A stretch of DNA of 64,000 nucleotides from an uncultured Eubacteriaceae bacterium (GCA_903789635.1 CAIFEY010000002.1:62001-126000), one strand, 5' to 3'; shown: positions 35,874 to 44,891, counted from the stretch's first letter. Numbers and translations are program-made. The notes: a model not told the origin generated them from the letters alone.

Positions 35874-36756
35874 CGCGCCCACGCGTCGGCGGCGTCAATT
35901 CCGTGGAAACAGCCCGCACGGGAATGGGCGGGAGCGGGCCGGCAGTATCCCGCAGTGAAATCGCGGCGCTAGAACGAATTGGTCACGACGCGCGGCGAAA
36001 ATCATCGCGCCCGCACGCCGGCTGCGCCATTCACGCGGCAGAATCAGTCCGCGCTGGAAAGGGAAGGGGCGCGATGGCCGTTTCGTTACTTGCACCGCGC
36101 GTGATTCGCGCCGCGGCGGAGTGAGCGAACTAGGACGGAGGGGATGCCGGTATACAGAATCCATAGATTATATCTATCAGAAAACCCTCGAAGGCCATTT
36201 CTGGATTTATGCTTTTTCAGCAAGGAGGCAAATCTTGAAGTTTGGTATAACAGGTTTTCCGAATTTCAGCAATGCGCATTATTCAGCGCTCGGGTGGAAC
36301 TTCTTCGCCGCCAAAATGCGCACATTGAAGTCTGACAATTTAAATGCACGCTGAAAGGATAGGATTTGATGGTGAAATGGTCCGTAAGAGGTCCTGCGGT
36401 TGACCTAAGGCGCTCCGCAGGCAGTCCGGCAATGTCCGCGACGGTGAATAAACGCTTGAGCTAACTGTATATTTACACAAGAAGTAAAAAATCTGATCGC
36501 CACAGACGATATTTTTCCTGAATATCCCGTGAAAACATGGAAGATTCTAGATAGTACAATTAATTACCGTGAGGGCAAATTTATAATATTGAGCGGTGCT
36601 CGGGAGCAGTTATGTAACGGCGCCGTTTTTGCGCTATTATGGAATTCCGTAAATCCCGTTATACCAAAATGAAGAAATTGCGCTCCTGCTGAAGCGCATG
36701 CAGTATGCACAGGTGATTTTTTGCCAAGTTCATTATTATCATTCTACTGGGTTCAA
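35874..36756. other. Gene-poor region with AT-rich, probably decayed sequence
   Basis: The first 240 bases are GC-rich with no gene. From about 36130 to 36740 the DNA is much richer in A and T than anything nearby. Short open frames exist on the plus strand (36121-36354, 36144-36335, and a frame without a start at about 36460-36673 reading KTWKILDSTINYREGK and NGAVFALLWNSVNP). None has a ribosome site and a recognisable domain. They look like fragments of older coding DNA, but I cannot name the parent genes. Confidence 0.5.
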
Positions 36757-38388
36757 TCAAATCCGCAGCACGCGCTTCCACTCCTCCGTCAGCTCCTCGA
36801 CCGCGTAGTCGATCTCATCCAGCGGGATCTGATTATAGTAGAAGAGAAGTCCGCACTGATTCGCGGTCGTCTCCGACGGAAGAGGGACGACGCGCAGACG
36901 CAGTTTCTCTGCGGCTTCGCAGAGGCGGCGGCTCAGGTCGACGGAAGACCGGGCCGCGGCGGATTGTGGAGACATGGTTTTGGCCGTCGCGCCGCCGGCT
37001 GCCGCGTTTTCGGATGTCACGGAATCAGTGGCCGCGCCGCCGGCTACCGTGGCAGTGCCCTCGGCCGCCGCATCTCCTGATGAGGTGGAATTGGCAGGGA
37101 TGGCGGCCGCAGCGGCCCCGGATGACGGCAGAGCGGTGTTGGTCTGGGCAGGTGGATTTTGTCCGAGGGGGGAAGGGATGCGGACGGTCAGCGGGATGTG
37201 GATGCCGGAGCTTCGGTTCAGCGGGGTGAGGAAGCCGGTGCCGCAGCGTTCCAAGGCGCGGAGGGCGGTGCGGAGCTTGGAGGCGTAGAGGGTGCGGAGT
37301 TTCTTCAGGTGGATGCCGTAGTAGCCGCGCTCCATGTAGAGGGCGAGGGTGAGCTGCTCGGTTTTGGAGCTCGTCTGGTCGTACTGGTCCTTGATGCGGC
37401 GGAAGATCTCGGCGAGCTTCTCCGGAAGGACCATGTAGCTCATGCGGATCGCGGCGAACAGGGTCGAGCTGAAGGAGCCGAGGTAGACGACTGGCGAATT
37501 CTCGCGCAGGCCCTGCAGGGACGGGATCGGCTTGCCGAAGTAGCGGAGCTCGCTGTCGTAGTCGTCCTCGATGATCAGGCTGCGGTTGCGCTCGGCCCAG
37601 TCCAGGAGCTGGTTTCGGCGGCCGATCGGCATGACGCTTCCGGTCGGGAACTGGTTGGACGGGTTGACGTAGACCGCACAAGGGACGTTCTCCGGGAGCT
37701 TCTCGATCTCGATGCCGTCGCGGCGGACCGGGATCGGGCGGACCGAGTAGCCGCCGTCGCGGAAGATCTTCTGGACCGGCTGGTAGCCTGGATCCTCGGT
37801 CGCGATCAGGCGGATCTGCAGCGCGTCCAGGATGCGGACCAGGTGGCCGGTCAGCTGCTGCGTGCCGGCGCTGATGACGATCTGGTCTGGGGTACAGTTC
37901 ACGCCGCGGGCGTTGTAGACGTAGCGGGAGATCTCCTCACGCAGCATCGGCTCGCCCTGCGGGTCACCCTCCGACAGCAGGAGCGCCGGGTACTCGTTCA
38001 GGACATTCGACATGCATTTTTTCCACTTGCTGTAGTTGAAGCTGGAGAGGTCGTAGCGGTAGCGCGGGCGCTGGTTGATGTAGGCCTGGAACGTCTCGCG
38101 GCGGGCCTCGGCGGTCGGGCGCACAGACGCGGACGGCTGCTTCAGGTCCTCCGCGTAGTAGCCGGACTGCGGGCGGTTGGAGGCGTAGCCCTCGACGACG
38201 AGCTGGTTGTACGCCGCCTGCACCGTCGTGATGCTGATGGACAGCTGCGACGAGAGCTCGCGCAGGGACGGGAGCTTCTCCCCGGCCTGGATGTCACCCC
38301 GCTCGATGCCGGACTGGAACCAGCGGAACAACTGTATATACATCGGCTCCTTGGAATTGTGATCGACTTCGATGGATAACAGGTTCAT
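36757..38388 (-). CDS. MocR-like GntR/aminotransferase regulator lacking the PLP lysine
   Basis: A 543-aa transcription factor with an N-terminal GntR winged helix (residues 10-78, EKLPSLRELSSQLSISITTVQAAYNQL, in parts) and a fold-type I aminotransferase domain. The domain keeps NPSNQFPTG (241-250), IIEDDYDSELRY (272-283) and RMSYMVLP (315-322). The segment that should read SFSKT reads SFSST: Ser308 (TCG, complement of 37465-37467) replaces the lysine that would bind PLP. Residues about 405-480 are an Ala/Ser/Thr-rich low-complexity insertion within the C-terminal lobe. The gene is divergent from an ECF S component, a typical MocR/PdxR arrangement, so that gene is its likely target. Confidence 0.9.
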   Translation of the reverse strand: MNLLSIEVDHNSKEPMYIQLFRWFQSGIERGDIQAGEKLPSLRELSSQLSISITTVQAAYNQLVVEGYASNRPQSGYYAEDLKQPSASVRPTAEARRETFQAYINQRPRYRYDLSSFNYSKWKKCMSNVLNEYPALLLSEGDPQGEPMLREEISRYVYNARGVNCTPDQIVISAGTQQLTGHLVRILDALQIRLIATEDPGYQPVQKIFRDGGYSVRPIPVRRDGIEIEKLPENVPCAVYVNPSNQFPTGSVMPIGRRNQLLDWAERNRSLIIEDDYDSELRYFGKPIPSLQGLRENSPVVYLGSFSSTLFAAIRMSYMVLPEKLAEIFRRIKDQYDQTSSKTEQLTLALYMERGYYGIHLKKLRTLYASKLRTALRALERCGTGFLTPLNRSSGIHIPLTVRIPSPLGQNPPAQTNTALPSSGAAAAAIPANSTSSGDAAAEGTATVAGGAATDSVTSENAAAGGATAKTMSPQSAAARSSVDLSRRLCEAAEKLRLRVVPLPSETTANQCGLLFYYNQIPLDEIDYAVEELTEEWKRVLRI

Positions 38389-38507
38389 TTCATCTTACCT
38401 CTCATAACTGTAATGGTTAAAATAAATTGTTTTGCATATTTCTATAATAACACTTTGATGCTATCATATCTACAGTAAGAGAAAGAGGAATGAAGGGAGT
38501 TGTTACT
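38389..38507. promoter_or_regulatory. Divergent control region of the MocR-like gene and the ECF gene
   Basis: A 119-base AT-rich gap between two divergent starts. TATAAT at about 38440-38446 in the plus direction is a likely -10. MocR proteins bind direct repeats in such gaps, but I could not pick out a convincing pair. Confidence 0.45.
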
Positions 38508-39125
38508 ATGCAGAATGACAGAAGAGGAAACAAGCTGAACACCATGGTCCTCACGGCGATGATGATGTGTCTGATTCTCGTCTCCACCTATTTCTTCAAG
38601 ATCCCGACGATCGCGACCAAGGGCTACGTCCACCTGGGCGACGCGGCGATCTACCTGGCGGTCATGGTCCTCGGAAAGAAGAACGGGGCGATCGCTGCAG
38701 GCGTAGGCTCCTGCCTGTCCGACCTGCTCGGCGGCTACGCGTACTACGCGCCGTGGACGCTCGGCACCAAGCTCCTGATGGCGCTGGTAGCGGGCATATT
38801 CCTCGACCGTGCGGCCAGGAAGTCCGCGCAGAACAGATCCGCGCAGAATAAGAATGACAATAGGAAAGATAAGAAGCGCCGCGTCCTGTCGGCGTACGAG
38901 ATCTTCGGCATGGTCCTGGGCGGCCTCGTGATGGTTGCGGGCTACGCGCTTGCGGCCAAGGTCATGTATGGAACCTGGGCGATCGCGATCGCCAGCGTCC
39001 CGGAGAACGTCGGTCAGTTCGTCGTCGGCATCGTGATCTCGGTGATCATCGCGACGGCGCTGCAGCACACGCCGGCACGCCAGTTCTTCTCGAGCACGAG
39101 CATGACCACGCATCCGGCGGCATAA
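38508..39125 (+). CDS. ECF transporter S component, vitamin unknown
   Basis: A 205-aa membrane protein with about five or six membrane segments. The segment FFKIPTIATKGYVHLGDAAIYLAVMVLGKKNGAIAAGVGS, seen in parts, and LSDLLGGYAYYAPWTLGTKLLMAL, are typical of ECF S subunits. A basic loop (about residues 103-125, KSAQNRSAQNKNDNRKDKKRR in part) divides the two halves. AAGGGAG at 38493-38499 favours the ATG at 38508 over 38490. The divergent MocR-like regulator suggests a B6-related or amino-compound substrate; this is inference. The EcfA/T energy module is not in the window. Confidence 0.8.
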   Translation: MQNDRRGNKLNTMVLTAMMMCLILVSTYFFKIPTIATKGYVHLGDAAIYLAVMVLGKKNGAIAAGVGSCLSDLLGGYAYYAPWTLGTKLLMALVAGIFLDRAARKSAQNRSAQNKNDNRKDKKRRVLSAYEIFGMVLGGLVMVAGYALAAKVMYGTWAIAIASVPENVGQFVVGIVISVIIATALQHTPARQFFSSTSMTTHPAA

Positions 39126-39230
39126 TAAGGCGCAGCACGGAGCGGGAAACTGGTAATCGGCAGGGCAGGCGCGGTGGTCTGCAGGGGATAAATTTTGTCC
39201 CTGCTTGGCACTGCGTACGAATTGCAGGAT

Positions 39231-39266
39231 TAGCGGAATAAGCGAGATAAGCGGGATAAGCAAGAC
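39231..39266 (+). repeat. 9-bp tandem repeat AAGCGAGAT
   Basis: Four adjoining units: TAGCGGAAT, AAGCGAGAT, AAGCGGGAT, AAGCAAGAC. No function is apparent. Confidence 0.7.
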
Positions 39267-39333
39267 TTCAGAAAATGCGGTTTCCGGTGTTTCAATCTTC
39301 CCGCGGTTGGATAAAAAAGCATATAGGTTGGGG

Positions 39334-39363
39334 AAAAGAGGCTCTCGAACGGGCCTCTTTTCG
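39334..39363 (+). terminator. Intrinsic terminator
   Basis: AAAAGAGGC (39334-39342) pairs with GCCTCTTTT (39353-39361) around a ten-base loop; the T-run is the end of the 3' arm. It would end transcription from the ECF gene and also work in the other direction. Confidence 0.75.
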
Positions 39364-39510
39364 GCTGAGTCAGCAGGGGCAGGCAGTGTCCCTGCGTTTC
39401 TGCATATAAGCATTGTATAAGCAGATAAGAGTCGGCAGAAAGAGTAAAGAGTAAATAGAAAGTCAGGGGAAGGCGGCGTTAGGTGCCGCAGGATCCAGGG
39501 GGCATAAGAA

Positions 39511-40182
39511 ATGAGAGAAATAATGAATGGGGTTTCTAAGCAGAGAGGGGTGCTGAACGAGGGCAGCGTTCATGAGCTGGATTACTTCACGATCGGCTCG
39601 TCCATCGGAGGCAACCAGGACTGGTTCACGGATCCGATCATGCGCCTGGGCGGGTGCGCGGCGGAGACCGCGTGCGACAGCTCGATCTGGTTCTCCAAGT
39701 ATTTTGGCAAGGACCTGTATCCGTACGACATCGACGACATCCGCAAGAAGGACTACAAGGCGTTCGGCGCCTCGATGAAGCCGTACCTCAGGCCGAGGTT
39801 CCGCGGAATCGACCGCCTGAGCATCTACACCGACGGTTTCGGGGCGTTCCTGCGCCGCCACGGTGAAGAGGGAATTAGCATGGAGGAGTACCCGGGCAGC
39901 GCGCCTGCCGACGAGGCGTTCCAGAAGGTCAGGGAGCAGATCGACGCGGGGCTTCCGGTGCCGATGCTGATGCTGAAGCATAAGGACCGCAGGTTCGAGG
40001 ACTACGTCTGGCACTGGTTCATCCTGGCCGGTTACGACGAGGTCACCAGGGCCGTCAAGACCGTGACGTACAGCGAGGCGGAGTGGGTCGACTTCCCGGC
40101 GCTCTGGGACACCGGCTACGAGGAAAAGGGCGGGCTGATCCTGTTCCATCTTTCCGATGGGAATGTCAGCTGTGCTGTATAA
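39511..40182 (+). CDS. Papain-like (C39-type) putative cysteine peptidase
   Basis: A 223-aa protein of unknown function. Cys49 in RLGGCAAETACDSSIWFS, at the start of a helix after QDWFT, and His168 in YVWHWFILAGYDE fit the Cys-His pattern of papain-fold proteins such as C39-like peptidases. No signal peptide or membrane segment is present, so it would act in the cytoplasm. The gene stands alone between a terminator and the sirtuin gene. ATGs at 39511 and 39523 are both possible starts. Enzyme activity is inferred from two motifs only. Confidence 0.65.
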   Translation: MREIMNGVSKQRGVLNEGSVHELDYFTIGSSIGGNQDWFTDPIMRLGGCAAETACDSSIWFSKYFGKDLYPYDIDDIRKKDYKAFGASMKPYLRPRFRGIDRLSIYTDGFGAFLRRHGEEGISMEEYPGSAPADEAFQKVREQIDAGLPVPMLMLKHKDRRFEDYVWHWFILAGYDEVTRAVKTVTYSEAEWVDFPALWDTGYEEKGGLILFHLSDGNVSCAV

Positions 40183-40341
40183 ACTCCCGTTATGTGTTAA
40201 AATAGACGTATATCGACAAAAAACACACGAATAATCAGAACGCAGCTGCTGATGGATTCCTTTATTCAGGAATTCTGGATACTGCAGGCTTGCTGGAATG
40301 CCGAATTGCAGGAGCAGGTGCGGATGACGGGAGGCATGGAC

Positions 40342-41067
40342 ATGGATCCTAGATTAAAGAAGATCATTGACGCGTCGGACAACATCGTATTCTTCGGAGG
40401 CGCAGGCGTCTCCACGGAGAGCGGCGTCCCGGACTTCCGCTCGGAGTCCGGTCTCTACCACGCGAAGCAGAAATACGGGTTTGCCCCGGAGGTCATGCTG
40501 TCGCACAGCTTCTACACCAAGCACCCGAAGGAGTTCTTCCAGTACTATAAGGAGAACCTGATCCACCCGGAGGCGAAGCCGAACGACGCGCACCGCGCGC
40601 TGGCCCGTCTCGAGGAGGAGGGCAAGCTGAAGGCGATCGTCACGCAGAACATCGACGGTCTGCACCAGGCGGCCGGAAGCAAGACCGTCTACGAGGTTCA
40701 CGGCAGCGTCCTGCGCAACTACTGCGAGGACTGCGGTAAATTCTACGACGTGGACTACATCATGGACGAGGATCACTGCAGAGACGGCGTCCCGTACTGC
40801 ACTTGCGGCGGAAGGATCAAGCCAGACGTCGTGCTGTACGAGGAGGCGCTCGACGAGAAGCAGATCACCGGCGCGGTAAACGCGATCAGCAACGCGGACG
40901 TCCTGATCATCGGCGGAACGTCGCTCGTGGTCTACCCGGCGGCGGGCTTTATCAACTACTTCCGCGGCAGCCACCTGGTGCTGATCAACAAGTCCGAGAC
41001 GTCGTTCGACGACCGCGCGGACCTGGTCATCCACGACGCGATCGGAAAGGTCATGAAGCTGAACTAG
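40342..41067 (+). CDS. cobB: NAD-dependent protein deacylase (sirtuin)
   Basis: A 241-aa Sir2 family enzyme that removes acyl groups from lysines using NAD+. Seen are the NAD site GAGVSTESGVPDFRS (about 20-34), TQNIDGLHQAAGS with the following catalytic His (VYEVHGSVLRNYC), and the structural zinc cysteines CEDCG and CTCGG. GGGAGG at 40329-40334 fits the ATG at 40342; the longer frame from 40252 adds 30 residues without family likeness. Single gene. A plausible role is to reverse acetylation by acetyl phosphate made by Pta, which is inference. Confidence 0.94.
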   Translation: MDPRLKKIIDASDNIVFFGGAGVSTESGVPDFRSESGLYHAKQKYGFAPEVMLSHSFYTKHPKEFFQYYKENLIHPEAKPNDAHRALARLEEEGKLKAIVTQNIDGLHQAAGSKTVYEVHGSVLRNYCEDCGKFYDVDYIMDEDHCRDGVPYCTCGGRIKPDVVLYEEALDEKQITGAVNAISNADVLIIGGTSLVVYPAAGFINYFRGSHLVLINKSETSFDDRADLVIHDAIGKVMKLN

Positions 41068-41259
41068 GGACAAAGACACAGCCTGGACGGAGTGATAATA
41101 AATTGATGTCACATTAATTATCTGATAAGCTGCGGCCGTGTCTAAGGTCGTGTCCTAACCGGTTCATTCCGAGGTCAGGCACGGGCACACACGCACAGTG
41201 AACGGAAACTGATAAGAAGAATAGAAAACGATTACGAAATAAGGATTTTAGGTAATTAG

Positions 41260-42033
41260 ATGAATATACTACTGGTCAATGATGACGGCGCCGAGGCGCG
41301 CGGCATCCGGGAGCTGGCGGAGGAACTTTCTCAGGTCAGCACGGTTTACGTCTGCGCTCCGGACCGTCAGCAGAGCGGAAAGAGCCATTCCATCACCATC
41401 CGCGACCACGTCTTCGTGCAGGAGATCTCGTTCCCGCACGCGGATGCGGCGCTTCAGACGACGGGGACACCGGCGGACTGTGCCAAGATCGGGCTGCAGT
41501 TCTTCAAGGACCGCGGCGTTAAGATGGACATGGTGTTCTCCGGGATCAACCTCGGGAGCAACTTGGGCGTGGACACGCTGTATTCCGGAACCGTCGGGGC
41601 GGCCATGGAGGCCGCGGTCAGCGGGTATCCGGCGGCGGCAGTGTCTGTCAGCGGTCACGAGCCGCAGAATTTTCAGGCGGCCAGGACGTTTGCCCGGCGG
41701 GCTTTGTCCCTGAAGGACGAGATTCCCAGGGACTCGCTGCTGAACATCAACGTCCCGGACCTTCCGGAAGAGGAGATCCGCGGCATGAAGATCACGAGGC
41801 TGGGGCACCGCAACTTCCTGGACGGATTCAGGCTCCAGGACGACGGCGGCTATCAGCTGAAAGGAAGCCCGCAGGACTTCACGAGGGACGACCTTGCGAT
41901 CGACCTCGCGGCGGTTGCGCAGGGGTATGCATCCGTCACGCCGGTCACATTCGACAGCACGCATTGGGAATGGCTGAAGAAGCTCAGGACCGAGCGATTC
42001 GACGATCAGGCATCTCAGAAGATGGGAAAATAA
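41260..42033 (+). CDS. surE: 5'/3'-nucleotidase SurE
   Basis: A 257-aa metal-dependent nucleoside monophosphatase. The N-terminus ILLVNDDGAEARGI provides the Asp pair of the metal site; APDRQQSGKSHSIT and SGINLGSNLGVDTLYSGTVGAAMEA, in pieces, are family hallmarks (Ser and Asn ligands). The end has the expected DLAAVAQGYASVTPV. The upstream 190-base gap shows no recognised element apart from a GGGACAAA word right after the sirtuin stop codon. Confidence 0.96.
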   Translation: MNILLVNDDGAEARGIRELAEELSQVSTVYVCAPDRQQSGKSHSITIRDHVFVQEISFPHADAALQTTGTPADCAKIGLQFFKDRGVKMDMVFSGINLGSNLGVDTLYSGTVGAAMEAAVSGYPAAAVSVSGHEPQNFQAARTFARRALSLKDEIPRDSLLNINVPDLPEEEIRGMKITRLGHRNFLDGFRLQDDGGYQLKGSPQDFTRDDLAIDLAAVAQGYASVTPVTFDSTHWEWLKKLRTERFDDQASQKMGK

Positions 42034-42187
42034 TTGAATATGCCGGAATGCGGAGAGTTTGTTTAAACTAACCGCAATGATGGGTATAAGAACACGGTAA
42101 CTAAGAATGAATATCGCTAGAAACCATAGAAAACCGGCAGAGATGCCTTGCGCATATGCGCACACAGAGAAAAGGGGTTAATTTTAT

Positions 42188-43477
42188 ATGAGCAATGAGA
42201 AATGGACACATTCGCTGGGTCAGATGACAGACGAGGATGTGGAGACACTCAGAAGCTACTGTAACGGATACAATTATCAGGGGGCGGGATTCACCTTCCT
42301 TGCGAACTATATCTGGCGTCAGGACTACGATCTGAACTGGACGGAGATGGATTCCTACATGATGTTCGAGAACCTCTTCCAGATGGAGGACGGCAGGACG
42401 GCGGGCGTTTTCGCGATGCCGCTGACCAGGACCGGAAAATATGAAAAAGACAGCCTTAGAAAGGTGATTCTGGAAGGCCGGAAGATGTTTACGGAGAAGG
42501 GCATTCCGTTCTCCGTCAGGCTGATCCCGGGCGCACTGAAGGACATCCTGCAGGAGGCCGTGCCGGAGCTCGAGTTCGAGCATGACCGCGACGACGACGA
42601 GTACGTCTACGACCGCGACAAGCTCACGACACTCAGCGGGCGCGCGCTCCACAAGAAGAAGAACCACATGAACTATTTCAAGAAGACCTACGCGTACGAG
42701 GCCAAGCCGCTGACCAAGGACATGCAGGCAGAGATCATCGCCCTGACGGAACTGATCCGAGACGGCAAGGAGCGTTCGGACGACGAGATGAGGAGTCTGT
42801 CGGAGGAGCGTCACGCAATTCAGGAGGTCACCAAGTTCCTGGACAGGGACGACGTGTACACCGTCGGCATCTTCATCGACGGACGCCTGCAGGCATACGC
42901 GATCGGCGAACGCATGAGCGAGGACACCGCCGCAGAGCACTTTGAGAAGGCGAACCTGCAGTTCCGCGGGCTCTACCAGGTGGTATGCAGCGAGTTCTGT
43001 AAGCAGCTGCCGGAGGAGATCCGGTTCGTCAACCGCGAGGAGGACATGGGACTGCCGAACCTGCGCCATGCCAAGGAGGCCCTGAAGCCGCACCACATGT
43101 CGGAGATGTACAACGCGTGGTTCCCGGAGGACCGCGAGGAGCTCCTGAGCATGGGACTGATCGGCGACCAGCTGGACGAGCGCCTGGAGGAAGAGAATCA
43201 GGCGGAGGCGAAGAGCGAGAAGGAGCCGCAGGTCGCTGCGATGAGCGAGGATCCGCTTCGCACCGCATCGGACAGCGTCACTGCAGCGGCAAAGGAAACC
43301 GTTCCGCAGGAAGCAGCTTCTGCCGGCAGCGCGGCGAATGCTGCGGACACGGGCAATGAAGTCCCGCAGGAATGGACGTTTCGCGACCACGACTGCGGAA
43401 TGCTCGTGCCGGACACGGCCGGAAGCTGCAGCCACTGTGCCGCAGAAGTAAGCTGCCGTCTGGTTCACACGGCTTAG
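42188..43477 (+). CDS. DUF2156 (GNAT-like) protein with Cys-containing tail
   Basis: A 429-aa protein. Residues 1-305 match the DUF2156 family (related to the acyltransferase domain of MprF), starting at YNYQGAGFTFLANYIWRQDYDL and including LSGRALHKKKNHMNYFKK and the final NLRHAKEALKPHHMSEMYNAWF, in parts. Function in single-domain members is not established; lipid or peptide acyl transfer is possible. Residues 320-395 are Ala/Glu-rich and disordered. The last 35 residues (HDCGMLVPDTAGSCSHCAAE) hold Cys and His that could bind a metal. AAAGGGG precedes the ATG. Confidence 0.82.
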   Translation: MSNEKWTHSLGQMTDEDVETLRSYCNGYNYQGAGFTFLANYIWRQDYDLNWTEMDSYMMFENLFQMEDGRTAGVFAMPLTRTGKYEKDSLRKVILEGRKMFTEKGIPFSVRLIPGALKDILQEAVPELEFEHDRDDDEYVYDRDKLTTLSGRALHKKKNHMNYFKKTYAYEAKPLTKDMQAEIIALTELIRDGKERSDDEMRSLSEERHAIQEVTKFLDRDDVYTVGIFIDGRLQAYAIGERMSEDTAAEHFEKANLQFRGLYQVVCSEFCKQLPEEIRFVNREEDMGLPNLRHAKEALKPHHMSEMYNAWFPEDREELLSMGLIGDQLDERLEEENQAEAKSEKEPQVAAMSEDPLRTASDSVTAAAKETVPQEAASAGSAANAADTGNEVPQEWTFRDHDCGMLVPDTAGSCSHCAAEVSCRLVHTA

Positions 43478-43583
43478 GCCTGTTAAGCCCGGCGTGCACG
43501 CGGCAGGGAACGGAGACGGTTTTCCGTTCCGCGTACGAACAGAAGGAAATTATCACGCGCGAGTAAGCGCACAGGAGAACAGA

Positions 43584-44891
43584 GTGAATATCAACATACC
43601 GGAATATGTCATGGAAGTGCTGAAGCGGCTTCGTGGCGGCGGGTACGAGGCTTATGTGGTCGGCGGCTGTGTCCGCGACAGCATCCTCGGCCTTAAGCCT
43701 GACGACTGGGATGTCTGTACAGAGGCGGAGCCTGATGAAATGAAGAGTTGTTTCATCGGGCTCCGTTCCGTTGATACGGGGATTCAGCACGGGACCGTCA
43801 CCGCCGTCTCGGAGGGGAAGCCGGTCGAGGTGACGACGTACAGGATCGACGGGACGTACAGCGACGGGCGCCACCCGGACGGCGTGACGTTTACCAGGAG
43901 CCTCAGGGAGGACCTCGCGCGGCGCGATTTCACGATCAACGCGATGGCCTACGACCCCGAGCAGGGGCTGATCGACCCGTTCGGCGGAAGAGACGACCTG
44001 AAGCGGGAGGTCATTCGCTGCGTCGGCGACCCCGATAAGCGGTTTTCCGAGGATGCGCTGAGGATTTTGCGGGCGCTCAGGTTCGCGTCGAGGCTCGGGT
44101 TCGCGATCGAGGACGCGACAGAGCGGGCCGTGCGCGGGATGGCGGAGACCGTCCGCGTCGTCGCGCGCGAGAGGGTCGGCGTCGAGTTCGTCAAGCTTCT
44201 GCTCGGGAAGGACGCCGCGGCGATCCTCTGCAGTTACAGGGAAGAACTGCGGAAAGCGGGGGTCTTCCCGATGGCAGACAAAGCCGTCCTGGCCCATATC
44301 AATGAACTGCCCTGCCGCCCGGCGGAGCGCCTCGCCGTCCTTTTCCCGGAGAATCTGAAGAGGGCGCTCCGAGACCTGCGCTTAGACCACCGCACGATCG
44401 ACCGCAGCGCGGCCATGCAGGAGGCGCTGCAGAATCCTGTGCCTGCCGGCAGTGCAGGTGTCCGCAGGCTGCTGATGAACTTTGGCGAGGACGCCGCGAG
44501 GGGCATGCTGGAGATCCGCAAGGTCTACCCGGACCTGTACTATAAGGAGGCGGAAACGGCCGGAGCGGCGGAGGACGCGGACGGAGAAGGCCGGTCTGAC
44601 CAGGCTGGCGGAACACGGGCAGATGGAATACAGGCAGGTGGAACGCCGGAGGACGCGGCAGGAGCGCTCGACGAACTGGAACGCGTTCTGAAATCCGGTG
44701 AGGTCTGGAACCTGAAGCAGCTCGCGGTGACCGGGAAGGACATGATCGAGGTCGGAATCCCGCAGGGCAGGCTGGTCGGAGAGGCGCTGAAGACTCTTTT
44801 GTCACTCGTCATCGACGGGAAGGCGGAAAATAACCGGGAGGAGCTCCGGGAAACGGCGCACAGTCTTTTCTGCACCGGGAATTTATGGTAG
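43584..44891 (+). CDS. cca: CCA tRNA nucleotidyltransferase
   Basis: A 435-aa class II nucleotidyltransferase that adds or repairs the 3' CCA of tRNAs. Motif A VGGCVRDSILGLKPDDWDVCT gives the catalytic Asp pair; motif B RRDFTINAMAYDPEQG, the DPFGGRDDL and RFSEDALRILRALRFASRLGF segments follow in the family order, quoted in pieces. The chosen start is GTG at 43584 with AGGAG at 43573-43577; the longer frame from 43494 lacks similarity. The C-terminal part includes an Ala/Glu-rich insertion of about 35 residues (near 330-365). The gene is followed 97 bases later by glnS. Confidence 0.94.
   Translation: MNINIPEYVMEVLKRLRGGGYEAYVVGGCVRDSILGLKPDDWDVCTEAEPDEMKSCFIGLRSVDTGIQHGTVTAVSEGKPVEVTTYRIDGTYSDGRHPDGVTFTRSLREDLARRDFTINAMAYDPEQGLIDPFGGRDDLKREVIRCVGDPDKRFSEDALRILRALRFASRLGFAIEDATERAVRGMAETVRVVARERVGVEFVKLLLGKDAAAILCSYREELRKAGVFPMADKAVLAHINELPCRPAERLAVLFPENLKRALRDLRLDHRTIDRSAAMQEALQNPVPAGSAGVRRLLMNFGEDAARGMLEIRKVYPDLYYKEAETAGAAEDADGEGRSDQAGGTRADGIQAGGTPEDAAGALDELERVLKSGEVWNLKQLAVTGKDMIEVGIPQGRLVGEALKTLLSLVIDGKAENNREELRETAHSLFCTGNLW

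Larger units (their letters stand above)
35595..36100 (+). repeat. Pair of 24-bp dispersed direct repeats
   Basis: GGCCGTTCCGTTACTTGCGC at 35595-35614 and GGCCGTTTCGTTACTTGCAC at 36076-36095 differ at two positions and continue with a similar GC-rich tail. Confidence 0.65.
39126..39510. other. Intergenic region with short repeats and a terminator
   Basis: 385 bases without a gene. It contains a GCAGGG/CCCTGC hairpin near 39180-39204, the 9-bp tandem repeat and a terminator, listed separately. Confidence 0.6.

Noticed and set aside
36121..36354. Overlapping short plus-strand frames as genuine small genes.
   Set aside because: No ribosome site at suitable spacing, two frames compete over the same DNA, and no recognisable domain; treated as decayed sequence.
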